Shown here piece by piece: positions 55,154 to 63,326 of a stretch of 64,000 nt of DNA. Source of the stretch: JAJPKK01 sp035311445 (lineage in GTDB: Bacteria > Pseudomonadota > Alphaproteobacteria > Rhizobiales > Xanthobacteraceae); NCBI GenBank assembly GCA_035311445.1, contig DATGCX010000270.1, positions 1 through 64,000 of the forward strand, given 5' to 3'. The notes below the pieces were generated by a model that did not search any database, had not been told where the DNA came from, and was given only the letters and a program-made list of their open reading frames with translations. Numbering within the stretch: position 1 is the first letter of the stretch; each line of letters begins with the position of its first letter. A program made the position numbers and the translations under genes.

Positions 55154-55417
55154 CTACGGTCTCTGCTCGACCCGCCGGTTGATCAGCGCCTTGATCTCCG
55201 ACAGGCTCCCCGTGATCCCGTCCACCTTGGTCTCAAGCCGGATGATGCGCTCGAACTGGGGCGCGGCAATCTGCATCCGGCGCTCCAGCTCGCCGACGCG
55301 GGTCCACAGGTTCGATGCCCCCCAGGCCGCAACGATGGTCTGGCACACGATCGTCATGATGAGGGCGAGCGGCACCTTCTTGTCGAGATGCCATTGCCGG
55401 TCTTCGGCGTTGCTCAT
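55154..55417 (-). CDS. Small phage membrane protein (lysis-cassette type)
   Basis: 87 residues from the ATG at 55417: MSNAEDRQWHLDKKVPLALI, one membrane helix (LALIMTIVCQTIVAAWGASN), then a coiled-coil-like tail (VGELERRMQ...RIIRLETKVDGITGSLSEIK). This layout (short cytoplasmic head, one helix, long periplasmic coiled coil) is frequent next to holins in alphaproteobacterial prophages. It may act as an accessory lysis or spanin-like protein. It is the last of four minus-strand genes with holin and endolysin. Confidence 0.65.
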   Translation of the reverse strand: MSNAEDRQWHLDKKVPLALIMTIVCQTIVAAWGASNLWTRVGELERRMQIAAPQFERIIRLETKVDGITGSLSEIKALINRRVEQRP

Positions 55418-55425
55418 GCGTGAAC

Positions 55426-55941
55426 TCACGGGATTGCGAGGCCCAGGGCCGAAAGTCCCACCGCGCCGCTGACCGCCATGGTGAAGAACTGTATGGCCGT
55501 GAGCCTGAGCGCAGTCCACGCCGGCGCGCATGCGGCCATCAGCGGGCCTGTCGGCTGCAACGTTTCCGCAACTTCGGCAAGCTGCTCGAAGGATGAGAAC
55601 ACGTGCGGCTCGGGCTGCGTGAGCGCATTCCCGTTGGCATGCTTCAGGCCGACACCCTGGGCTTGTTCGATGGTGGTGATCCACGCCCCGTAGCAGGCCG
55701 AGCGCAGCTTGGCCCCCGGCGAGCCGACGGAATCGGCGAGCGCTTTGGCGTATTTCAAGTCGCTGGCGTTGGCGGCCTGGATCTTTTTCCACAAATCCTC
55801 CGGCGTCGCGACCGCGGCGGGTTTCGGAATTGCCCCGCCGAGTTCGGCTGCCACCTTCAAGGGATCGGGCAGCCTGGGTTTGGCCTGAGCCAACGCCAGC
55901 GACGGCGCCAGCACAAGGATGAAGAAGAGGAACATGCGCAT
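55426..55941 (-). CDS. Secreted protein in phage lysis cassette, unknown function
   Basis: 171 residues from the ATG at 55941 (55935 also possible). Signal peptide MRMFLFFILVLAPSLALAQA. The mature part is Ala/Lys-rich and helical, contains two Cys (SACYGAWITTIEQAQ, MAACAPAW) and ends in a hydrophobic helix (FFTMAVSGAVGLSALGLAIP). The start follows the holin stop by 2 bp, so the two are co-translated. I do not recognise the family; it may be an accessory lysis protein. Confidence 0.6.
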   Translation of the reverse strand: MRMFLFFILVLAPSLALAQAKPRLPDPLKVAAELGGAIPKPAAVATPEDLWKKIQAANASDLKYAKALADSVGSPGAKLRSACYGAWITTIEQAQGVGLKHANGNALTQPEPHVFSSFEQLAEVAETLQPTGPLMAACAPAWTALRLTAIQFFTMAVSGAVGLSALGLAIP

Positions 55942-55943
55942 GG

Positions 55944-56153
55944 TCACGCTCCGATCTTCTTGGTCGCGACCACGCGGCCATAGATGGCAATGAGCCCGCC
56001 CACGGCGCCGGCAATGCCGCTGAGAAGGTCGACGGCCTGAGCTGCATCGGCCGGCGACAGCGAGTAATGCCCGAGCGTCAGCGCGGCGCCGCCGAGCGCG
56101 ACGACCGCGCCCCAGAAGGTTTTCGATTGCGTGAGTGTCTTGAATTCGTTCAT
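55944..56153 (-). CDS. Holin-like phage protein
   Basis: 69 residues: MNEFKTLTQSKTFWGAVVAL, a second helix (AVDLLSGIAGAVGGLIAIYGRVVA) and a charged tail (TKKIGA). Two membrane segments in a small protein beside an endolysin gene fit a class II holin; the opening T-Q-S-K-T-F-W-G is frequent in holins of rhizobial prophages. It would form the pore that lets the endolysin reach the cell wall. Confidence 0.7.
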   Translation of the reverse strand: MNEFKTLTQSKTFWGAVVALGGAALTLGHYSLSPADAAQAVDLLSGIAGAVGGLIAIYGRVVATKKIGA

Positions 56154-56192
56154 GGGGTTGTCCTTGAAAAATGCGCACTTTGTAGCACTTTG

Positions 56193-56281
56193 TAGCCCGG
56201 GTTGAGCGAAGCGAAACCCGGGAGCTGCCGTGCCTTGTTGATAGAACGGTCCCGGATTTCGCTTCGCTCAATCCGGGCTAC
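56193..56281. repeat. Dispersed palindromic repeat TAGCCCGGGTT...AATCCGGGCTA
   Basis: TAGCCCGGGTTGAGCGAAGCGAAACCCGG and CCCGGATTTCGCTTCGCTCAATCCGGGCTA are inverted arms. The second copy is at 63235-63323. It lies between endolysin and holin. Confidence 0.88.
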
Positions 56282-56299
56282 GCTTTCAGGTTTCGGGCG

Positions 56300-56956
56300 T
56301 CAGGCGTCAGGAAGAACGGGGCCTTCCTGACTCCTGACGCCCGACTCCTGAAATCTCACCTCCGGATCGATCTGCATGAGCGCCGCCAGCAGCGCCATGC
56401 CGCCGATCTGCGGGTCCATCACGGTCGCGTCCCACACGCGATCCGCGGTGTATTTTCCGCGCTGCTGGACTGCCGTCGCGCCCCATACATAGGGCGAGCG
56501 GATATGGTGGTAGAGGCGGTAGCCGAAGCCGTTGAATTTTTCGAGCAGCCACGCCACCAGGGCCGGCGACCAGTCCGTTTTGTTCAGCAGCCCCTCGACC
56601 GCATAGGCGTCGACCGCGCCGTCTTCCCACGACACACCCGGGTCCGGCGGCCGGTGCGCCGGCACGTTCACAGTCTGGCGGGGGAACCCGTTGTGATCGA
56701 ACATCGGATCGCCGTTGTGCAGCCACGCATGGAAATTGGGCGGGCTGCCGGCCTCGCGGGTGAGAATGATGCCGGTGACGAACCACGGAACGCCGGTGCG
56801 TGTCTCAACGGCGCGAAAGCGCCTCCGCGCGCCGGGCGCCGCGATCGCGTAGGCTTGGCGCTGGGTCTCGGGGACGCGTGTGAGGCCGCCCGGCTCGGTG
56901 ACGATAGCCCAGAGGTCCTCGTATTCCGGCCGCAGCGCTTCGAAGGTGAGGTCCAT
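56300..56956 (-). CDS. Phage endolysin (lysozyme-like)
   Basis: 218 residues from the ATG at 56956 (GGAG eleven bases upstream). Blocks typical of this phage muramidase-like family: VETRTGVPWFVTGIILTREAG (with catalytic Glu candidates), HAWLHNGDPM, SWEDGAVDAYAVEGL, LEKFNGFGYR and SPYVWGATAVQQRGKYTADRVWD. It would cut peptidoglycan during lysis; no signal peptide, so it needs the holin. The last about 18 residues (RFQESGVRSQEGPVLPDA) look like translated dispersed-repeat sequence, not family sequence; see findings. Confidence 0.82.
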   Translation of the reverse strand: MDLTFEALRPEYEDLWAIVTEPGGLTRVPETQRQAYAIAAPGARRRFRAVETRTGVPWFVTGIILTREAGSPPNFHAWLHNGDPMFDHNGFPRQTVNVPAHRPPDPGVSWEDGAVDAYAVEGLLNKTDWSPALVAWLLEKFNGFGYRLYHHIRSPYVWGATAVQQRGKYTADRVWDATVMDPQIGGMALLAALMQIDPEVRFQESGVRSQEGPVLPDA

Positions 56957-57150
56957 TGATTTTCTCCGGGGGTCGCATGAGGGGTGACGCGGCAAAAGCG
57001 CGTGTCCGTGCGCGCCGTTGCAGATGCGCGCGTGGTCGGGGAGTTCTGTCCGTCGGGGCGTCGGGTCTCATCCGATGATCCCGCGTCCCGTGGCGTAGCC
57101 GCCGATGCAACCGACGAAAGGGCGCGGAAACCGCCGAACGCCGCACCGTA

Positions 57151-58272
57151 ATGGCAAAGCCTCCCTTTGGCCGCAGATTCAACCAAAGAATGACCAAAGC
57201 CGCTCGTATCGGGCACAGTGATGTGCGTTGGGGGGCGTGGATGTGGGGTTGGCGCCCGGCCTTAACGGCCGGCTTTCCGATCGGGCTCGGAACGTACCGC
57301 TTTGTTTTGGCGGCACTGGTGTTGGATAGCCATGCGATCGGGCCGCTGATGGGGCATACATCGCCCCTCAATCCTGGCGTTTGGGCCGTCGCAGGCTTCT
57401 TCGTCCTCTCTGGATTCGTAATGCGCCGTCACGCCGAAACGCTTTCGCCGGGACAGTTCTACCTCGATAGATTCCTGCGGATTTACCCGCAGTTTCTGCT
57501 ATTTTTTTCGCTATCGTTCGTCGCTGTTTATGGCGTGCTCCGGTCGCCTGTAAACAACCTCGGCTCGACGCCCCATTGGGTAGCGCTCATTGCGAATCTG
57601 CTCGTGTTTCCGATCGCGTTCAACAATTCCCGGGCATTGGGCGCGACCGGCGCATGGGTGAGTTCCGGGGCTCTCATGCCGCAAGCTTGGAGCCTCGGTG
57701 TGGAGGCATCTTATTATGTTCTGCTGCCATTGATTGCGCGCCTGTCACGCTTGCGAAATGCTCTGTTCTGGATATCGCTCGGCATTTTCATTATGTCTGC
57801 ACTCAATTTCGTTCCCAGGAGCGCCGGTTACGTTTACCTTCCAGGCACGCTGTGGATGTTCTTGCTCGGTTGGCGGCTGCATGATTTGAACGCGCGTACT
57901 ATCCGCTGGCTGGGTCTGGTGGGCCTCACTATCGTGGCGCTGATGCTCGTGCCATCGCTCCAACAATCGCCGACGATCGAAGTTGCAAGCGGAGCGCTCG
58001 TCGCCGCCTGGGTAATAATGAGACTGGCGGGCGCGCCCACAAATCGGACCGACACGTTCCTCGGCGCGATGAGCTACAGCCTGTTCCTGTGCCACACGAT
58101 CCCGTTATTTCTTTGGGGCGATTGGCCGATGAGATATCCGGTCGTATTCGCTGTATCGCTCGTGCTGGCGTGGATCGGGGCGCATATGGAAATGCGTATC
58201 GCCGATTTCCGGCGGCTGATCAGAGCACGGCGCACACTGGCGCCGAGCCGTGCAGCTGCCGCGCCTGCATGA
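57151..58272 (+). CDS. Acyltransferase 3 family membrane protein (O-acetylase type), phage cargo
   Basis: 373 residues if started at 57151. After an N-terminal 49-residue segment shared with the gene at 58432, the acyltransferase-3 core begins (YRFVLAALVLDSH with the conserved His). PGVWAVAGFFVLSGFVM, RFLRIYPQF and LMPQAWSLGVEASYYVLLP are the family motifs. About ten membrane helices. Such enzymes put acetyl groups on O-antigen or other surface sugars; in phages they cause lysogenic conversion. The orientation is opposite to the phage genes on both sides, as is usual for independently transcribed cargo. The start codon is uncertain. Confidence 0.85.
   Translation: MAKPPFGRRFNQRMTKAARIGHSDVRWGAWMWGWRPALTAGFPIGLGTYRFVLAALVLDSHAIGPLMGHTSPLNPGVWAVAGFFVLSGFVMRRHAETLSPGQFYLDRFLRIYPQFLLFFSLSFVAVYGVLRSPVNNLGSTPHWVALIANLLVFPIAFNNSRALGATGAWVSSGALMPQAWSLGVEASYYVLLPLIARLSRLRNALFWISLGIFIMSALNFVPRSAGYVYLPGTLWMFLLGWRLHDLNARTIRWLGLVGLTIVALMLVPSLQQSPTIEVASGALVAAWVIMRLAGAPTNRTDTFLGAMSYSLFLCHTIPLFLWGDWPMRYPVVFAVSLVLAWIGAHMEMRIADFRRLIRARRTLAPSRAAAAPA
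57153..57300 (+). repeat. Duplicated leader of the acyltransferase genes, copy 1
   Basis: About 148 bp, similar at about 80% to 58449-58594. Both copies stay open in frame with the acyltransferase behind them (MWGW..A..AGFPIGLGTYR in both). Confidence 0.8.
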
Positions 58273-58363
58273 ATGAATTGGCGACGTCTCGTTGTGCCGG
58301 GCGTTCGCGGCGCGATCGTTGCGCAAAAAGGGATGCTGTTTAGTCGCGTGGCGGGTGGGGGCC

Positions 58364-58424
58364 TTAAATCTGAAGTTCAGTAAGCCGACACGATACCGTC
58401 GGACTCCATGTCGTGAAGCCGGCC
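58364..58424 (-). pseudogene. Relic of the 3' end of a tail-fibre gene
   Basis: 61 bp from TTAAATCTGAAGTTCAGTAA to CATGTCGTGAAGCCGGCCC match the last codons of the tail-fibre gene at 59787-59847 (TTAAATCTGAAGCTCAGTAG..., ...CATGTCATGATGCCGGCCC). One extra base near 58382 puts the copy out of frame. Nothing of the rest of that gene remains here. Confidence 0.78.
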
Positions 58425-58431
58425 CGGCGTC

Positions 58432-59757
58432 ATGATGAGTCACATGTGGGCAAAGTCTCTTTTTAGCCGCAGATTCAGCCAAAGAATGACCGAAGCCGGT
58501 CGTACCGGGAGGCGCGATACGTGGGGGGTGTACATGTGGGGGTGGCGCGCGGCCTTACCGGCCGGCTTTCCAATCGGGCTCGGGACGTATCGGCCTATTT
58601 TGGGAAAGCGGATTGAGCGTCTGTATTTGCTAGATTTCGTGCGAGGATGGGCTGCGCTTTCCGTCGTCGTCTGGCACTACCAACACTTTTTCTACACCGC
58701 GCCCTCCACTCTAACGCCGAACTTCGATAGAGCCTCACAGCCGTTCTATGCCCTGCTTTGGCCGTTTTACGAGCAAGGCGGTAGAGCGGTGCAAATATTT
58801 TTTGTGCTGTCGGGATTTGTGTTCTTTTTCCACTACGCACAGGCAATCCGAGTTCGGGCCGTTGACGCGCGAACTTTTTTTATCCTGCGATTCTCCCGAC
58901 TTTACCCGCTGCACTTTGCGACGCTTGCCCTGGTTGCGGTTGGCCAGATCGCTTCCCGGTTCATAGATGGGCAAAGCATCGTTTATCCCTGCAACACCAC
59001 TCCGTATCTTGCTCTGAACGTCTTCTTTGTAATGCACTGGCTGCCGGCAAATATGATCTGCTGGTCATTCAACGCGCCATCCTGGTCAGTGTCGGTCGAG
59101 GTTTTTCTGTACGCCGTGTTCTTTTTCGTAGCGTTGAGTTTGCCCAGATCGTGGCGCGGGCAACTCCTGACGACTGCGGTGGTCGTGGCGACGGGTGTAG
59201 CTGTTTACGCGCTCCGGGGATTCCATCTTGTTGGCGAGCCTGTGTTCTGCTTTTTCGGCGGCGGCCTTGCGTGTCTGATTTGGGAACGCTCGCGGGCTTG
59301 GCCGCTGTGTTTGGCTGGGGGCGCTCTTGGGGTGCTGGCCATCACGGTTTTATATTTGTACTTCGTGGGTATTAGCGAGATTGCAATAGGCGCTGCGCTT
59401 TACCCGGCGGCGGCCCTACTGCTTGCTGCACTTCAGGTCCTTCGCCCTAAGCTGAGCCGCAGGGCAACAGTGCTAGGCGATATTTCCTATTCCGTCTACC
59501 TGCTGCACTTTCCCATTCAGCTTGGGCTTTTACTTCTCAATAAAGCAAACTTAACCCACCTTGATTTCTCGGCGCCGCAGGTATGGTTTTTCTTCTTTAG
59601 CCTGCTTCTATGCCTGTCATTAATTACTTACAAGTATTTCGAACTACCCTTACAGTCGGGATTGCGTAAGCAGCTATTAGGTACCCATCTCTCTCGACTG
59701 AATACGGCTTTTGGAGATGCCGCGCCCCTTTCCCTTCAAAAGCAGAAGCGCTCATGA
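58432..59757 (+). CDS. Acyltransferase 3 family membrane protein, second phage cargo gene
   Basis: 441 residues if started at 58432. After the shared leader (about residues 6-54) the core starts ERLYLLDFVRGWAALSVVVWHYQHFF with the conserved catalytic His; VQIFFVLSGFVFFFHYAQ, FFILRFSRLYPLHF, WSVSVEVFLYAVFF and DISYSVYLLHFPIQ are the acyltransferase-3 blocks. Around ten helices. It is only distantly related to the enzyme at 57151 outside the leader, so it probably has a different sugar target. The reading is AT-richer than its surroundings, consistent with acquisition. The start is uncertain. Confidence 0.85.
   Translation: MMSHMWAKSLFSRRFSQRMTEAGRTGRRDTWGVYMWGWRAALPAGFPIGLGTYRPILGKRIERLYLLDFVRGWAALSVVVWHYQHFFYTAPSTLTPNFDRASQPFYALLWPFYEQGGRAVQIFFVLSGFVFFFHYAQAIRVRAVDARTFFILRFSRLYPLHFATLALVAVGQIASRFIDGQSIVYPCNTTPYLALNVFFVMHWLPANMICWSFNAPSWSVSVEVFLYAVFFFVALSLPRSWRGQLLTTAVVVATGVAVYALRGFHLVGEPVFCFFGGGLACLIWERSRAWPLCLAGGALGVLAITVLYLYFVGISEIAIGAALYPAAALLLAALQVLRPKLSRRATVLGDISYSVYLLHFPIQLGLLLLNKANLTHLDFSAPQVWFFFFSLLLCLSLITYKYFELPLQSGLRKQLLGTHLSRLNTAFGDAAPLSLQKQKRS
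58449..58594 (+). repeat. Duplicated leader of the acyltransferase genes, copy 2
   Basis: Matches 57153-57300, including CGCAGATTCA-CCAAAGAATGACC and GCCGGCTTTCC-ATCGGGCTCGG. In-frame changes outnumber gaps; no stop codon in either copy. Confidence 0.8.
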
Positions 59758-59786
59758 GACCCATTACGTGTCGCCGGTCGCGCGCT

Positions 59787-61499
59787 TTAAATCTGAAGCT
59801 CAGTAGCGGACATAATGCCGGTCGGACCCCATGTCATGATGCCGGCCCCGGTGCCACCTTGCATGGAGTATACCTGATTGCCGATCACGTTCGGCACATC
59901 GTAGGCTAGCAGCGCGCCGGGCATCGACAGATTGCTGGCCGTGATATTCGCCCGGTCGTTGTTGCCGATCATGTTTGTATTGGCAACCGCACCACGCGAC
60001 AGTCTCGTGGCCACCGACGCCGTGAGCGTACATGAGATGGTGCCGTAGGCCTCAACGCGAATAAGGTTTGAGGCCGAAGAAATATTCATCGTGACATTCT
60101 GCCCGGCCAATGGGACCAGCGTAGCGCTAGAGGTAGAGCCGCCACCACCCGTGACGGTATTGGCATTGCCGACCATTTCACCCGGCCGCTTCACCCCAGG
60201 CCCGAGAAGTTCGCTTTTCGACGGAATGGTGGCCCAGGTGCCGGCCGTCGCCTGAGTTGACTCCAGGTATCCCAGAACCCGCAAGTTCTTTGCCGATACC
60301 GTGCTCGCCGTATACCAAGTCTGTGCACTGTTCGAACTGGAGGTGACGCCGGTGCCATTTGCCGCTGCGGTCTCATCCCAAGGGACAATATTGGTGCCGG
60401 AGAGCGTGTTGTAAACGCCAAGCAGCGCGCTCCCGCCGTTATTGAATGCGGCAAGCCATATGCGGTTGGCCTGTCCATTCACAGTTCCGAGCGTTGCATT
60501 GGCGGGCACCGTGATGGAAAGCGCTGCGGTCTGCTCGATGACAACATATCCAGCGGTCGCATCGCGGATGAAGAAAAATACTGGGTCGCTTGATGATGGA
60601 TCAGCTCCCGCTAGTGTCTTCATCGCAATCGTGAGTGCATTTGCCGCCACCGAGGACACGATGGTGCCGTTGAGCATGCCAACCGCGAAGGCCACTGCGG
60701 CCGTGGTGAGCATCGCTGGCGTGATGGTGTTAGCAGCTCCGACCGGAGCGCCGCCGTCCTGAAGGACTTTGCCGGTTCCGTCGGCAAACGTCGCGATATG
60801 ACCGGCCGTCGAGGATCCTGGCCCTGTCACGTTACCAGAGCCGACTGGAGGCAGCAGACCTGCCGCCGCCGCACTGTTGGTCAGTGCGATAGTCCAATCT
60901 GCATGAGTGCCAGAGCCACCGGTCGCTATCACATTTATGGTCAGCGACGTGCCGCTGTAGGCCGTGATCTGCCCAAGCATCTGATTGGCGGAATTCGAGG
61001 TTTCGTTGACCAACACGTATTGGCCGAGCTGGAAAGCCTTACCAGCTTGAGTCGTGAAGGTCTTTGAACCGGTGCCAATTACCAGCGAAGTAGCTGACGT
61101 GGCCGATTGCGTCGCGGTGGCCACCACGGATTGCGCCCCGAAGGTGATGTTCGATGTACCCACCACCACTGGATCGTCAGTGGTCGTGCAGATATAGGTA
61201 AGCCCTGCATTGACGGCGCCCAGCGCCACCGTCACGGCCATGCCAGAGAAGAATTGCTGGTTATTGGTTGCGTCCGTGGTGCGCACCCACGGCCCAGTCG
61301 TGGCAGCATAGATGCCGTTGTTGATAGCGTTCGCTTCGTCCTTGCACAACACACGGTCACCGGCAACGAGCTGCACGCCGTCGACGACGAGAAGGCCCCC
61401 AGCCGAGGGATTGAGTGGTGATCCCGTGGAAGCAACTCGGACAGGCGGAAACGAGCCCGAGGTCAGTATGGTGTTGCCGGCGATGGAATTGATGGCCAT
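59787..61499 (-). CDS. Phage tail-fibre-like protein
   Basis: 570 residues from ATG 61499, one base after the stop of the upstream tail gene. The N-terminal domain (VRVASTGSPLNPSAGGLLVVDG, VAGDRVLCKDEANAINNGIYAATTG, ending at about 115) is a common tail-fibre/host-specificity head domain. Low-complexity Ser/Thr/Gly/Ala segments and a beta-rich C-terminal half follow, the usual structure of trimeric fibres. It is paralogous to the protein at 61501 over the head and the segment NGTIVSSVAANALTIAMKTLAGADPS. The last 20 residues are duplicated as a relic at 58364-58424. Confidence 0.82.
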   Translation of the reverse strand: MAINSIAGNTILTSGSFPPVRVASTGSPLNPSAGGLLVVDGVQLVAGDRVLCKDEANAINNGIYAATTGPWVRTTDATNNQQFFSGMAVTVALGAVNAGLTYICTTTDDPVVVGTSNITFGAQSVVATATQSATSATSLVIGTGSKTFTTQAGKAFQLGQYVLVNETSNSANQMLGQITAYSGTSLTINVIATGGSGTHADWTIALTNSAAAAGLLPPVGSGNVTGPGSSTAGHIATFADGTGKVLQDGGAPVGAANTITPAMLTTAAVAFAVGMLNGTIVSSVAANALTIAMKTLAGADPSSSDPVFFFIRDATAGYVVIEQTAALSITVPANATLGTVNGQANRIWLAAFNNGGSALLGVYNTLSGTNIVPWDETAAANGTGVTSSSNSAQTWYTASTVSAKNLRVLGYLESTQATAGTWATIPSKSELLGPGVKRPGEMVGNANTVTGGGGSTSSATLVPLAGQNVTMNISSASNLIRVEAYGTISCTLTASVATRLSRGAVANTNMIGNNDRANITASNLSMPGALLAYDVPNVIGNQVYSMQGGTGAGIMTWGPTGIMSATELQI

Positions 61500-61500
61500 T

Positions 61501-63213
61501 TTACGCTGCCAGTTCTTTGACCTGCATAAAGCTATTCGCGACGCCGCCCATCTGTTGTCCGCCGGCGGCGCCATTGAAGGTGAACGTGTTGACGGCGGAG
61601 CCACCCATGCGAGTCTTGAATGTGGTCGAGGAAAGCGCCGCCGCCAGAATCACATGACTGATACGCTGCACGATCTGACCGTTCGCGGTGCCCTGATTCT
61701 GCGAAGTTGCCGTCAGGGCATTCGCCGAACTGTCCTGAAACAGCGCCATTGAGATATTATTGCCGACGCTGCTCGCTCCGTACCCCTGCGCATCAACTTC
61801 CAGCACATTCGCCGACGAAGTCGGCGTAATTCCTTGCGTCATATATTGGTCGCCGGCCGTATTCTGCGGAATGCCGGACGTGGACATAGTCGTCGTTCCC
61901 GTCGTAGACGCCCCCGTCGGCGTGCGTTGCCGCTGGATTTCCGTCCCCGGCAGCGGCGTTGAGCCGGGCTGATAAAGCTGCATCCTGGTGGCGAGTATGT
62001 TCCATGTGCCGGCGGTCGCGAGCGTCCCGCCGGTCTCCCAGGTCGCATAACCGATCGGCACATACGGCACGTTGCTCCGCGCCGTGGTGCTGTAGGCCAC
62101 CTGCGCCGATGCCGCGCCCGATACTGCCGACGTGCTGATGAGGCCCCAGCCGCGCAGCGGGTAGATGCCGATGACATTCGTTCCGGCGCCGGCGCCCGCT
62201 GCCAGCGACACGCAGTTGATGACGAACAGCTCGACCGTGCCGGCATTGTCGAGCGCGCCGATCCACACCTTGCCCGGCGTCGCATTGAGAAAGCCGATCG
62301 CCTGGCCGGACGGAATCGTGATCGAGAGCGCCGCCGTAACGGTGCGGACCGTGTAGTTTCCGGTCGCCGCGGTGGCGTTGCGAAACAGAAACGTCACCGG
62401 ATCGGCGGCAGACGGATCGTTGCCGGCCAGCGTCTTGATCGCGAAGGTTTGCGCGTTTGCGGCCTGCGACTGGACGATCGTGCCGTTCACCATGACGGCG
62501 GTGAAGAGAGTTGAGGCGCTCACGCCCGGCGCGGTCTGGCTGGCCGTGATGGTGTTGTTGGCGATCTGGGCCGCCGTGATGGTTTGATTTGCGATGTTGC
62601 CCGCCGTGATGGTCTGGCTGGCGATCTTCGCTCCCGTCACAGCGCCGGCCGCGATCGTCCCGGCGCCGCCGCCGGCCGCGAACGACACATCGCCGGAGCC
62701 GAACGCCGGAAGATCGGCCGCCACGATGGCGCGAAAGCTCGCTCCCGCCGGCGCGCCGCTCGACGGTCCCGCAAAGAATGTATTGGCCGTCCTGATGCCG
62801 AACCCTATGACGGAGTTGACGAAGGTGAGCGGCGATATCCCGAGCGTGATCGGGTCGGCCGTCGTCAGCTCGAACCCGAGGCCGTTGTTGACGGTGCCCT
62901 GCACCACCATGACCTGGAGGCCGCCGGCGAACTGGGAATTGTTCTGCGCGTCGATCGCGCGGGTCCACGGTCCAGTCGCGGCACCATAGATGCCGTTCGT
63001 GGTGGCATCCGTCTGGTCCTTGACCAGCACGCGGTTTCCGGCCGCCAGCGCCACACCATCGATGGTGAGGAGGCCTCCCGTCGTGAGATTGATATTGCTC
63101 CCCGTCGTCGCCACTCGCACCGGCGCCTTCCAGGCGAGGTCCGGGTTCGGGTTGGTGGCGATTGGCGGGTCAGCTGCGGATACGGTTGCGCCGCGCCGGT
63201 CGATGGTGGCCAT
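61501..63213 (-). CDS. Phage tail-fibre-like protein, paralogue with internal repeats
   Basis: 570 residues from ATG 63213 (GGAG nine bases upstream). Head domain VRVATTGSNINLTTGGLLTIDG, AAGNRVLVKDQTDATTNGIYGAATG. In the middle (about 205-245) a short repeat is seen: AKIASQTITAGNIANQTITA followed by AQIANNTITA, i.e. IA(S/N)(Q/N)TITA every 10-11 residues, a pattern of beta-helical or stalk regions. Then the shared NGTIVQSQAANAQTFAIKTLAGNDPS domain and a long beta-rich tail. It would be a structural tail protein involved in host binding. Confidence 0.82.
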   Translation of the reverse strand: MATIDRRGATVSAADPPIATNPNPDLAWKAPVRVATTGSNINLTTGGLLTIDGVALAAGNRVLVKDQTDATTNGIYGAATGPWTRAIDAQNNSQFAGGLQVMVVQGTVNNGLGFELTTADPITLGISPLTFVNSVIGFGIRTANTFFAGPSSGAPAGASFRAIVAADLPAFGSGDVSFAAGGGAGTIAAGAVTGAKIASQTITAGNIANQTITAAQIANNTITASQTAPGVSASTLFTAVMVNGTIVQSQAANAQTFAIKTLAGNDPSAADPVTFLFRNATAATGNYTVRTVTAALSITIPSGQAIGFLNATPGKVWIGALDNAGTVELFVINCVSLAAGAGAGTNVIGIYPLRGWGLISTSAVSGAASAQVAYSTTARSNVPYVPIGYATWETGGTLATAGTWNILATRMQLYQPGSTPLPGTEIQRQRTPTGASTTGTTTMSTSGIPQNTAGDQYMTQGITPTSSANVLEVDAQGYGASSVGNNISMALFQDSSANALTATSQNQGTANGQIVQRISHVILAAALSSTTFKTRMGGSAVNTFTFNGAAGGQQMGGVANSFMQVKELAA

Positions 63214-63234
63214 GGAGTATGTCTCCGATTCTCG

Positions 63235-63323
63235 TAGCCCGGGTTGGGCGGAAGCGAAACCCGGGGACAGCCGCGCCGCTTGCGATGGCATTCCCGGATT
63301 TCGCTGCGCTCAATCCGGGCTAC
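63235..63323. repeat. Dispersed palindromic repeat TAGCCCGGGTT...AATCCGGGCTA, second copy
   Basis: TAGCCCGGGTTGGGCGGAAGCGAAACCCGG and CCCGGATTTCGCTGCGCTCAATCCGGGCTA; same family as 56193-56281. It separates the tail gene and the GNAT gene. Confidence 0.88.
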
Positions 63324-63326
63324 AGG

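Noticed and set aside
63236..63323. Attachment site of the prophage
   Set aside because: It belongs to a dispersed repeat family with a copy at 56193 inside the same phage block, so it is not specific to a junction.
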